From Pseudomonas trivialis (GTDB taxonomy: Bacteria; Pseudomonadota; Gammaproteobacteria; Pseudomonadales; Pseudomonadaceae), in NCBI RefSeq assembly GCF_001439805.1, contig NZ_JYLK01000008.1, forward strand, positions 1 through 64,000: a DNA stretch of 64,000 nt, written 5' to 3'. The notes below the pieces were generated by a model that saw only the letters and a program-made list of their open reading frames with translations, was not told the DNA's origin and did not search any database. The translations under genes were made by a program, and so were the position numbers. Of the stretch, positions 8,722 to 16,266 are shown in pieces. Position 1 is the stretch's first letter. Each line of letters begins with the position of its first letter.

Positions 8722-9527
8722 CAGAGCGCATCCCCGTAGCGCTGCTTGCGGGCATACAACTTGTCGGCCTTGCCTTGCAGCCACTGCAGCAGGGCGCTTT
8801 CTTCGGCCAGGATGCGGCGCAGCGGCTGCTGGAAGTAGCCCTTGAGGAAGCGCAATTTGTCGCGGCGAGTAAGGCCAATGTCCAGCGCCGAGAAGTACAG
8901 CGCGGCCAGGTCCTTGTTGCGCCAGCGATGGCTGATTCTGGCGCGGGTCTGCGCGCGGTGCAGGTCGATTACCGACAGCTTGAAATGCTCGGCGGTCACC
9001 GGCGTGTCGGTGTGCAGCAGGAAGTGGCAGATGTAGCAATCGCGATGATTCACGCCGCCGCGATGCATCATGCCGGTCATGCGCGCCACTTCGGCGATCA
9101 GCGCGCGCTTCAGACGCGGCTCGGGCGGCTGCCTGACCCAGTCGATGCTGAAATCTTCGAGGCTGATGGTCGGCGCCAGCTCTTCGGTGATGATGAACGA
9201 GTGCTGGTCGGCCGGGTTGCTGCCGCGCTCGCCGTAGGCGACGGCGGTCATGGTCGGCACGCCGACTTCCTGCAGGCGCTGGATCGCCAGCCACTCCTGG
9301 CCCGCGCCGAGCACCGGCAGCTTGACGGTGACAAGGTTCTTGACGATCTCGCCCCAGCCGATGCCCCGGTGGATCTTCACGAAATAACCACGCCCCTCGA
9401 CCTCGGTGCGCAGCGTGCGACGGGCTTCGAGTTCGCGGTACACCTCGCCCTCCAGACGCTCCACTTCGGCGAACGCATCGCGCCCGGCCCAGAGGGTCTT
9501 GAACGGTTCGGCAAGCATCAACTTCAT
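8721..9527 (-). CDS. waaP: Lipopolysaccharide core heptose(I) kinase WaaP/RfaP
   Basis: A 268-residue kinase of the WaaP (RfaP) family, which transfers phosphate to heptose I of the LPS inner core at the cytoplasmic face of the inner membrane. Visible motifs are GYFVKIHRGIGWGE (ATP lobe), NHRDCYICHFL (catalytic loop) and LSVIDLHRAQ (metal-binding Asp). The length matches P. aeruginosa WaaP. The gene overlaps waaG by 4 bp and is followed directly by three further kinase-like genes. Core phosphates are important for outer-membrane stability in pseudomonads, where waaP has been reported essential. Confidence 0.93.
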   Translation of the reverse strand: MKLMLAEPFKTLWAGRDAFAEVERLEGEVYRELEARRTLRTEVEGRGYFVKIHRGIGWGEIVKNLVTVKLPVLGAGQEWLAIQRLQEVGVPTMTAVAYGERGSNPADQHSFIITEELAPTISLEDFSIDWVRQPPEPRLKRALIAEVARMTGMMHRGGVNHRDCYICHFLLHTDTPVTAEHFKLSVIDLHRAQTRARISHRWRNKDLAALYFSALDIGLTRRDKLRFLKGYFQQPLRRILAEESALLQWLQGKADKLYARKQRYGDAL

Positions 9528-10648
9528 GGTTTTGGCTCCGCCAGAATCACATCCGCCGCGTGCTGCGGCATGCTGTAGAGGTCGGCCGTCTCGGCATAGG
9601 CCAGCCCATTGCGGCCCCAGGCCGCGCGCTGTGCAGAGTCGGTCAACATGCGGGCCAGGTACGCGTTGAGCTGGGTTTGTTCAAATGGCTCATCGAGCAC
9701 CAGGCCGTTGCCGGCCTCGGCGATGTAATGGGCGTAGCCACACACCGCCGACACCAGCACCGGCAGACCGGCCACCAGTGCCTCGAGCAACACGGTGCCC
9801 GTGTTTTCGTTGTACGCCGGGTGGATCAACAGGTCGGCGCCCAGCAGAAAACGCGGGATATCGCTGCGCCCTTTGAGGAACTGCACAGTGTCGCCCAGGC
9901 CCAGGGTGGCGCTCTGCAATTGGAATACCTTGGGGTCGTCCTGGCCGATTACAAACAGGCGCGTGCGTTTTTTCAGTTCGGCGGGCAATGCGGCCACAGC
10001 CTTGAGGCTGCGGTCGACGCCCTTGGTCTTGAAGCCCGAGCCAATCTGCACCAGTAACAGGTCGTCATCGCCGAGCTTGAATTCCTGGCGAAAACCCTCG
10101 CGAATCTCGGCCGCGTTCGGCGGCGCCCGACGGTCCTGGGCAATGCCCGGCGGCAGCAGGTGGAAACGCTCACGCGGGGTGTCGTAGTGCTTGATGAACA
10201 GTGGCTGCTGAACTTCGGAGATCATCAGCACTTCGGTTTTGGCGTCCCTGGCGAACACGGCGCGCTCATAGTCGGCAAAGTGCTTGTAGCGCCCGAAATA
10301 GCGGTACAGCGAATGACGCAGGTTTTGCGCCTTGTCTTCAAAGCAGCCATCGGCGGCGTAGTACACGTCCAGGCCGGGCATCTTGTTGAACCCGATCAGG
10401 CGGCCCACCGGGCGTTTGGCCAGGTCGGCTTCCATCCAGGCGCTGAGCTTTTCATTGCGCCGATGATTGAGGAACGCCTTGACTGGTGCCACCAGCACTT
10501 CGAAGCCCGGCGGGATATCGCCCTCCCAGATCAGCGTGTAGACCCGAATGCTGTGGCCACGCTGCTGGCATTCCAGGGCGATGCGCATGAAGTCGCGCTG
10601 CAGGCCACCGAAGGGGAAATATTTGTACAGAACAAATGCCAGTTGCAT
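9524..10648 (-). CDS. waaG: LPS core glucosyltransferase I WaaG
   Basis: A 374-residue GT-B glycosyltransferase of family GT4. The N-terminus (FVLYKYFPFGGLQRD) and the C-terminal PAYNENTGTVLLEALVAGLPVL nucleotide-sugar region match WaaG. It adds the first hexose, glucose or galactosamine depending on species, to heptose II. The start ATG 10648 shares one base with the waaC stop and its end overlaps waaP by 4 bp, so it is embedded in the waaF-C-G-P operon. Confidence 0.93.
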   Translation of the reverse strand: MQLAFVLYKYFPFGGLQRDFMRIALECQQRGHSIRVYTLIWEGDIPPGFEVLVAPVKAFLNHRRNEKLSAWMEADLAKRPVGRLIGFNKMPGLDVYYAADGCFEDKAQNLRHSLYRYFGRYKHFADYERAVFARDAKTEVLMISEVQQPLFIKHYDTPRERFHLLPPGIAQDRRAPPNAAEIREGFRQEFKLGDDDLLLVQIGSGFKTKGVDRSLKAVAALPAELKKRTRLFVIGQDDPKVFQLQSATLGLGDTVQFLKGRSDIPRFLLGADLLIHPAYNENTGTVLLEALVAGLPVLVSAVCGYAHYIAEAGNGLVLDEPFEQTQLNAYLARMLTDSAQRAAWGRNGLAYAETADLYSMPQHAADVILAEPKP

Positions 10649-11709
10649 CAGCGCAGCTCCTCAGCCAGTAACAACGTGCTCAGTCGGCTTGCCACACGCT
10701 CAGGGTTCAGGCGCGTGAAGCACAGGGGCGACTCGCGCTGGAGGTCGAACCGACGCAGGTCGTCGGCCGTCGGTTGATAGGTACAGTGTTTTTGCAGGCA
10801 GGGTGCGCACGGCCAGTCGCTGGCCAGGTGAATCTGGCCCTTGCCGTAGGCGCCGGTCAGGCCCGGGTTGGTAGGGCCGAACAGGGAAATGGTCGGCACA
10901 TCCAGCGCGGCGGCGAGATGACCGAGGCCGGTGTCGACCGCCACGCACGCACGCGCGCCGGCCAATACGCGGGCGACGCCGGCCAGGTTGAGTTTGGGCA
11001 GCACCTGGGCGTTGCTCAAGCCTTGGGCCAGGCGTTCGGCACGGGCCTTTTCATCGGCATTGCCCCACGGCAGCTTCACGTCCACGCCGAGGCGCCCCAT
11101 GCGCTCGGCCAGCTCGCGCCAATAGGCTTCGGGCCAGTGTTTGGTGTCCCAGGTGGTGCCATGCAGCAACAGCACAAAGGGTTTTTCCGGCGGCAGGCCG
11201 AGCAGTTTTTCCACACTCAGGCCGTAATCGCCCAGGCCTTTGGGCAGGTCGTAGCCCAGGGCCACGGCAAACAGCTGGCGCAGCCGCTCCACTGCATGCT
11301 GCCCCCGGGCCACGGCCAGGCGCCGCGAATAGAAACGCGCCGCCATGGGTTCGCGGGCCGAGCTTTTATCGAACCCGGCGACGGGCGCACGCACGTAGCG
11401 GGTCAGCCAGGCGCTTTTGAGCAGGCCCTGGGCGTCGATCACCAGATCGTATTTAGTCGACTGGATGCTCTGCTTGAAGCGCCGCCACTCGCCACTCTTG
11501 AGGGTTTGCCAGATATTCTTGCGCCAGCGGCGAATAGCCACCGCAATCACCTTGTCGACCGCCGGGTGCCAGGTGGGGATTTCGGCAAAGCCTTCTTCCA
11601 CCACCCAGTCGAACCGAATGCCGGGGATGGCCCGCGCCGCATCGGTGAGTGCCGGCAACGCATGGATCACGTCGCCCAGGGATGAGGTCTTGATCACCAG
11701 TACCCGCAA
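10648..11709 (-). CDS. waaC: ADP-heptose:LPS heptosyltransferase I WaaC
   Basis: A 353-residue GT9 heptosyltransferase that adds the first heptose to Kdo2-lipid A. Family motifs visible are KTSSLGDVIHALPAL at the N-terminus and the conserved DTGLGHLAAAL and SLFGPTNPG segments near the C-terminus. I place the start at TTG 11709 (MRVLVIKT), two bases after the waaF stop, with GAGG about 9 bases upstream. The longer frame from 11754 would add residues with no family counterpart. Confidence 0.9.
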   Translation of the reverse strand: MRVLVIKTSSLGDVIHALPALTDAARAIPGIRFDWVVEEGFAEIPTWHPAVDKVIAVAIRRWRKNIWQTLKSGEWRRFKQSIQSTKYDLVIDAQGLLKSAWLTRYVRAPVAGFDKSSAREPMAARFYSRRLAVARGQHAVERLRQLFAVALGYDLPKGLGDYGLSVEKLLGLPPEKPFVLLLHGTTWDTKHWPEAYWRELAERMGRLGVDVKLPWGNADEKARAERLAQGLSNAQVLPKLNLAGVARVLAGARACVAVDTGLGHLAAALDVPTISLFGPTNPGLTGAYGKGQIHLASDWPCAPCLQKHCTYQPTADDLRRFDLQRESPLCFTRLNPERVASRLSTLLLAEELR

Positions 11710-11710
11710 C

Positions 11711-12745
11711 TCAGTGAACCTCGACCGCGTCGCCCTGCAACCGCTGCAACGCATCGGTCACCGGCTGCGGCAGCAATTGGCGCAGGCAATTGTAGTGGCC
11801 GAACCGGCAGGTGCGCTCAAAACACGGGCTGCACTCCAGGCCCAGACGCACCACTTCGACCTTGTCGGCCAACGGCGGCGTAAAGCCCGGCGAGGTAGAG
11901 CCGTACACCGCCACCAGCGGACGGTTCAGCGCGGCGGCCACGTGCATCAGGCCGGAATCGTTGGACACCACCGAATCGGCGCAGGACAGCAAGTCGATCG
12001 CCTCGGCCAGCGAGGTCTCGCCGCTCAGGTTCACCGCTTCTTCACGCAGGCCCGGGATCAGGCGCTGGCGGATGTCTTCGCCCACCGAATGATCGTTTTT
12101 CGAACCGAACAGCCACACCTGCCAGCCTTCGCGGATCTTCGTTTCGGCGACCTTGGCGTAATGCTCCGACGGCCAGCGCTTGGACTCGCCAAACTCCGCG
12201 CCCGGACACAGCGCCAGCACCGGGCGATCCAACTGCAGGCCGAACTTGGTCAGCGCGGCATCGCGGGTCAACGGGTCGATCTGCAGGCTCGGCCGTGGAT
12301 ACGGCGTGGGCAGCTCGGCGCCCGGCGCATAGGCCAGGGCCATGAAGCGCTCGATCATCAGCGGGTAGCGCGTTTTGTCGAGGGTGCGCACGTCGTTGAG
12401 CAGCACATAGCGAAACTCGCCGCGCCAGCCGGTACGCTTGGGGATGCCGGCAAAATAGGGCACCAGCGCCGACTTGAGCGAGTTGGGCAGCAGGATCGCC
12501 TGGTCGTACTGGCCGGCCAGGGACTTGCCGATGCGCCGGCGCGTTGCCAGCTCCAGCGCGCCGTGGCCGAGCGGAAAGCTCAAGGCCTGGCGCACCTCGG
12601 GCATACGCTCAAGGATCGGCCGGCTCCACTCGGGGGCGAGCACGTCGATCTGGCAGTCTGGATGGCGCTGGCGCAGGCACTGGAACAGTGTCTGTGCCAT
12701 CACCATGTCACCGACCCAACTGGGCCCAACGATCAGAATATTCAT
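11711..12745 (-). CDS. waaF: ADP-heptose:LPS heptosyltransferase II WaaF
   Basis: A 344-residue GT9 enzyme that adds the second heptose to the LPS inner core. Recognised from the N-terminal MNILIVGPSWVGDMVMAQ, the internal CPGAEFGESKRWP and the C-terminal NDSGLMHVAAAL, VYGSTSPGFTPPL and C-x2-CF-x2-TC region. The start is ATG 12745; the open frame further upstream is REP-type DNA. It is the first gene of the waa operon. Confidence 0.94.
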   Translation of the reverse strand: MNILIVGPSWVGDMVMAQTLFQCLRQRHPDCQIDVLAPEWSRPILERMPEVRQALSFPLGHGALELATRRRIGKSLAGQYDQAILLPNSLKSALVPYFAGIPKRTGWRGEFRYVLLNDVRTLDKTRYPLMIERFMALAYAPGAELPTPYPRPSLQIDPLTRDAALTKFGLQLDRPVLALCPGAEFGESKRWPSEHYAKVAETKIREGWQVWLFGSKNDHSVGEDIRQRLIPGLREEAVNLSGETSLAEAIDLLSCADSVVSNDSGLMHVAAALNRPLVAVYGSTSPGFTPPLADKVEVVRLGLECSPCFERTCRFGHYNCLRQLLPQPVTDALQRLQGDAVEVH

Positions 12746-12763
12746 GTAGTTTCCACAAACGAT

Positions 12764-12787
12764 GCGGGGAGGCTTATGCCTCCCCGC
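12764..12787 (-). terminator. Strong hairpin between glnE and waaF
   Basis: GCGGGGAGGC-TTAT-GCCTCCCCGC is a perfect 10-bp stem. It lies just upstream of waaF, between it and the end of glnE on the same strand. It may end glnE transcription, or form a leader hairpin in the waa mRNA. No strong U-run follows. Confidence 0.5.
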
Positions 12788-12815
12788 CTCGACAATGATT
12801 GTAGATCGCGCTTTT

Positions 12816-12903
12816 TGTGGGAGCTGGCTTGCCTGCGATGGCATCGCTTCGGTATGGCTGAAGTACCGAGGCGCCTGCATCGCGGGCAAGCCCGGCTCCC
12901 ACA
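12816..12903. repeat. REPIN (inverted REP pair)
   Basis: TGTGGGAGCTGGCTTGCC at the left end is answered by GGGCAAGCCCGGCTCCCACA at the right end, with about 50 bp between. This is the REP doublet (REPIN) layout common in P. fluorescens intergenic DNA. It lies between waaF and glnE. Confidence 0.85.
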
Positions 12904-12943
12904 TAAGGCCGATTTCCACATTAAATTGGCGTCACTCAATTAA

Positions 12944-15883
12944 TCAGCTTAAACCCAGCTCACGCCAGATTCGCATCACCTGCCGCCGCTCGTCGGCAAA
13001 CTGCTCCCCGCTTACGGTGCCAGCCTCGTTCTGCAAGGCCTGGCGGTGTGCGGCAGAACGGTAGGCCTTGTACACCTCGCGCAGTAAATGGGCATCGGCG
13101 GCGGGCATCAGTCCGACCTGCTCCAGGCCCTCCAGAATGCGGATATTGTCGGTAAAGCGCAGCAACGAAGGATGGTGCGCAGACCACGCCAAAGCCGCGT
13201 ATTGCACCATAAATTCAATATCGACGATACCTCCGGCGTCCTGCTTGAGGTCGAACAGCGCCGTGGCCTCGAAGGCATTGGCGCCGGTACCGGCCGTGGT
13301 GGCCTTGGTTCCCAGGTTGTCGCGCATCCTGGCGCGCATCTCGCTGACCTCCTGGCGCAGCTTCGCCAGATCGCGTTCACGCCCCAGCACCGTGGCCCGG
13401 ACGTGCTCGAATGCCTGACCCACATCCTGGCTGCCCACCAGCACCCGCGCGCGGATCAGGGCCTGATGTTCCCAGGTCCATGCTTCATTTTGTTGATAGC
13501 GGTCGAATGCCCCCAGCGAACTGACCAATAGCCCGGACGCGCCGGAAGGTCGCAGGCGCATGTCCACTTCGTACAATTGGCCGGAGTTGGTCTGGGTGGT
13601 CAGCAGGTGAATGATGCGCTGGCCCAGGCGCGTAAAGAACTGCGCGCCGTCGATCGGCTTGGCGCCGTCGGTTTCGGCATGGGGGTCGCCATCGTGGATA
13701 AACACCAGGTCCAGGTCCGAGCCATGGCCCAGTTCGATACCGCCGACCTTGCCATAGCCGACGATGATGAACCCCGGATTGCACAGGCTGCCGTCCAGCC
13801 GCTGCGGCGAGCCGTGGCGCGCAACGGTCTGGCGCCAGGCCAGGGCCAGCACTTGTTCGAGAATGGCTTCGGCGAGCCAGGTGAGGTAGTCGCTGACCTT
13901 CATCAACGGCAGGCTGCCGGCGATTTCCGAGGCAGCCACGCGCAGGCGGTGGGCCAGTTTGAAGTGGCGCAGGGCCTCCATCTGCTGCTCGAGGTCGTCC
14001 TCGGGGATACGCGTGAGGCGCTCGCGCAGCTCAGCAGCCAATTCCGGCGCCAATGGCGGCTTGAACAGGCGACCTTCGTTGAGCAACTCATCCAGCAGCA
14101 GCGGGAAGCGCGTGATTTGCTCGGCGATCCACGGGCTGGCGGCGCACAGGGTCAGCAGGCGGCGCAGGGCGTCGGGGTTTTCGGTGAGCAGCACCAGATA
14201 GGCCGAACGGCGGGCAACGGCTTCCACCAGCGGCAATACGCGCTCCATCACCAGGTCCGGGTTGGCGTGCTCCACGGCCTGCGCCAGCAGACGCGGAATA
14301 AAGGAATCCAGGCGCTCGCGCCCCAGACGCTGCATGGCGCGCAATTGCGGGCTGCTGCGCAAGCCAGCCAAGGCCTTGAGTGCCTTGGGCGCATCGGCAA
14401 AACCGCCTTCGGCCAGTTGGCGGCAGGCCGCGTCGTCATCCTGGGATTCTTCCCACAATGGCAGCCACTCACCGCCCACGACCAACTCGCTTTCTTCGCC
14501 CTCCTCCTCATCCGGATCGGCAATCACCTGGCGGAAGTGCCAGTCCACGCGGCCCCGCCAGTGCATCAGGCGCTCGTGAAACGCCGTCCAGTCGGCGAAC
14601 CCGAGCATAAAGGCAATGCGCGCCTGGTCTTCCGGGCTGTCGGGGAGCATTTGCGTCTGGCGGTCGGCAATCGCTTGGATCGCGTGTTCGGTGTAGCGCA
14701 GGAACTCGTAGCCATTGCGCAATTCGGCGATCACCGCCGGCGGCAGGTAGCCCTGGCCTTCGAGGGTGCCCAGCACGTTGAGCAGGGGCCGTTGTTGCAG
14801 GCTCAGGTCGCGGCCACCGTGGATGAGCTGGAACGCCTGGGCGATAAATTCCACTTCGCGAATGCCGCCCGAACCCAGCTTGATGTTTTCGGCCATGCCC
14901 TTGCGCCGCACTTCCTGCTGGATCAACTGCTTCATGGTGCGCAGCGCTTCAATGGCCGAAAAATCCAGGTAACGGCGGTAGACGAACGGTCGCAGCATAT
15001 CCAGCAACAATGCGCCGGCCACCTGATCGCCCGCCACCACGCGCGCCTTGATCATCGCGTAGCGTTCCCAGTCGCGGCCCTGATCCTGGTAATACTGCTC
15101 CAGCGCGTTGAAGCTCAGCACCAGCGCGCCGGCCGAACCATAGGGGCGCAGGCGCATGTCGACGCGAAAGACAAAGCCGTCGACGGTCATCGGGTCCAGC
15201 GCCTTGATCAATTTTTGACCCAGGCGAATGAAAAACTCCTGATTGTCCAGGGAGCGCTTCACTCCCACCGTCTCGCCGCCTTCGGGGTAGGCGAAGATCA
15301 GGTCGATATCCGATGACAGGTTCAGCTCCACCGCGCCGAGCTTGCCCATGCCAAGGATGACCATGTGCTGGGCTTCGCCGCTGCGCCGACCGGTGGGCGT
15401 GCCGAACTGCACGCAGTGGCGCTGGTACAGCCATTGATAGGCCTGATCGATGCAGGCGTCGGCCATGTCGGAGAGGTCGCGGCAGGTTTGCACCAGGTCG
15501 GCCTGGCGGGTCAGGTCGCGCCAGATGATGCGCACTTGCTGGCGCGTGCGCTGACGCCGCAGGAGACGACCCAGTTCATCTTCCGTTTGCGCCTGTTGCA
15601 CGGCGCCGGCGATCTGGCTGCACAGCTCGCCCGGCGCAAAGCCGCGATCCAGCTCGCCCCAGGCCACCAGTTCAAGCAACATCAAAGGGTCACGAACGCT
15701 CTGTTCAATGACAAAATCACTGGCGGCGCACACACGGGTAAACTCTGCCCACCGTTGCGGCGTCCACGCACTCAGTCCATTATCGTCGTCCAGCGCGGCC
15801 ACGGCGTCACGAAATGACTGCTCGGCCCGCTGGGCAAATGGCAAGAGAATGGCAGGCAGTTCGGCCAGCGTTGGAAGGCTCAT
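12944..15883 (-). CDS. glnE: Bifunctional glutamine synthetase adenylyltransferase/deadenylylase GlnE
   Basis: A 979-residue protein that adenylylates and deadenylylates glutamine synthetase according to PII/glutamine signals. Two nucleotidyltransferase domains are visible. The N-terminal deadenylylase has GxS/D-type motif LSSDIDLIFAYPEGG (about residue 195), and the C-terminal adenylylase has GHGSDLDLVFIHDG (about residue 710). The length matches the family. It lies upstream of the waa operon on the same strand and is divergent from aceE. Confidence 0.96.
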   Translation of the reverse strand: MSLPTLAELPAILLPFAQRAEQSFRDAVAALDDDNGLSAWTPQRWAEFTRVCAASDFVIEQSVRDPLMLLELVAWGELDRGFAPGELCSQIAGAVQQAQTEDELGRLLRRQRTRQQVRIIWRDLTRQADLVQTCRDLSDMADACIDQAYQWLYQRHCVQFGTPTGRRSGEAQHMVILGMGKLGAVELNLSSDIDLIFAYPEGGETVGVKRSLDNQEFFIRLGQKLIKALDPMTVDGFVFRVDMRLRPYGSAGALVLSFNALEQYYQDQGRDWERYAMIKARVVAGDQVAGALLLDMLRPFVYRRYLDFSAIEALRTMKQLIQQEVRRKGMAENIKLGSGGIREVEFIAQAFQLIHGGRDLSLQQRPLLNVLGTLEGQGYLPPAVIAELRNGYEFLRYTEHAIQAIADRQTQMLPDSPEDQARIAFMLGFADWTAFHERLMHWRGRVDWHFRQVIADPDEEEGEESELVVGGEWLPLWEESQDDDAACRQLAEGGFADAPKALKALAGLRSSPQLRAMQRLGRERLDSFIPRLLAQAVEHANPDLVMERVLPLVEAVARRSAYLVLLTENPDALRRLLTLCAASPWIAEQITRFPLLLDELLNEGRLFKPPLAPELAAELRERLTRIPEDDLEQQMEALRHFKLAHRLRVAASEIAGSLPLMKVSDYLTWLAEAILEQVLALAWRQTVARHGSPQRLDGSLCNPGFIIVGYGKVGGIELGHGSDLDLVFIHDGDPHAETDGAKPIDGAQFFTRLGQRIIHLLTTQTNSGQLYEVDMRLRPSGASGLLVSSLGAFDRYQQNEAWTWEHQALIRARVLVGSQDVGQAFEHVRATVLGRERDLAKLRQEVSEMRARMRDNLGTKATTAGTGANAFEATALFDLKQDAGGIVDIEFMVQYAALAWSAHHPSLLRFTDNIRILEGLEQVGLMPAADAHLLREVYKAYRSAAHRQALQNEAGTVSGEQFADERRQVMRIWRELGLS

Positions 15884-16266
15884 GGTCTATCCTTGATCGG
15901 CGTGTAAACAGCCTGTAGAGGTGAGCGCATGAACCACTCCCGGTGAAGAACTGTCGAACAAAAGTTAGAAATAGCTGAAATTAAATCAATCTTGGCAGGT
16001 AACATCAAACTTGAACCTTTTCTTGTTCGCAAAAGATCAACATTAACGATTATGCTCACCAGCCGGACCGAGCCATACGCTCGGTCTTGTGTAGTTTTAC
16101 TACTCGTATATACATTCGAAAGGCTGAAATGGCCGACGATTTGTAGTAAAACTACAGGACGCCGAAGCAACCTTCGGCCATCCAAGAATTTATGTCGTCT
16201 GCCCACAAGGCCAGTCGCAAACTTCAGGCAACCGATTCTGGTAGCCTTTCCGCCCTGGAGCAAGCC
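15884..16266. promoter_or_regulatory. glnE/aceE divergent intergenic region
   Basis: A 383-bp gap holding the promoters of both genes. The glnE-proximal half is AT-rich. The aceE-proximal half contains two identical-arm operators (see next entry) and a possible promoter TTGTGT (16087-16092), 16-bp spacer, TATACA (16109-16114), which the first operator overlaps. No gene is seen. Confidence 0.5.
16091..16155. promoter_or_regulatory. Two GTAGT-N3-ACTAC operators upstream of aceE
   Basis: GTAGT-TTT-ACTAC (16091-16103) and GTAGT-AAA-ACTAC (16143-16155) are perfect palindromes whose centres are 52 bp apart, about five helical turns. Each contains TNGTNNNACNA, the consensus of the FadR branch of GntR regulators to which PdhR belongs. 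The first site overlaps the spacer of the candidate aceE promoter. Repression of aceEF by a PdhR-like protein, perhaps through looping, is inferred. Confidence 0.65.

Noticed and set aside
12746..12943. Missing ilvE between waaF and glnE compared with P. aeruginosa
   Set aside because: I recall ilvE at this place in P. aeruginosa, but other pseudomonads may keep it elsewhere; absence here is probably ordinary lineage variation.
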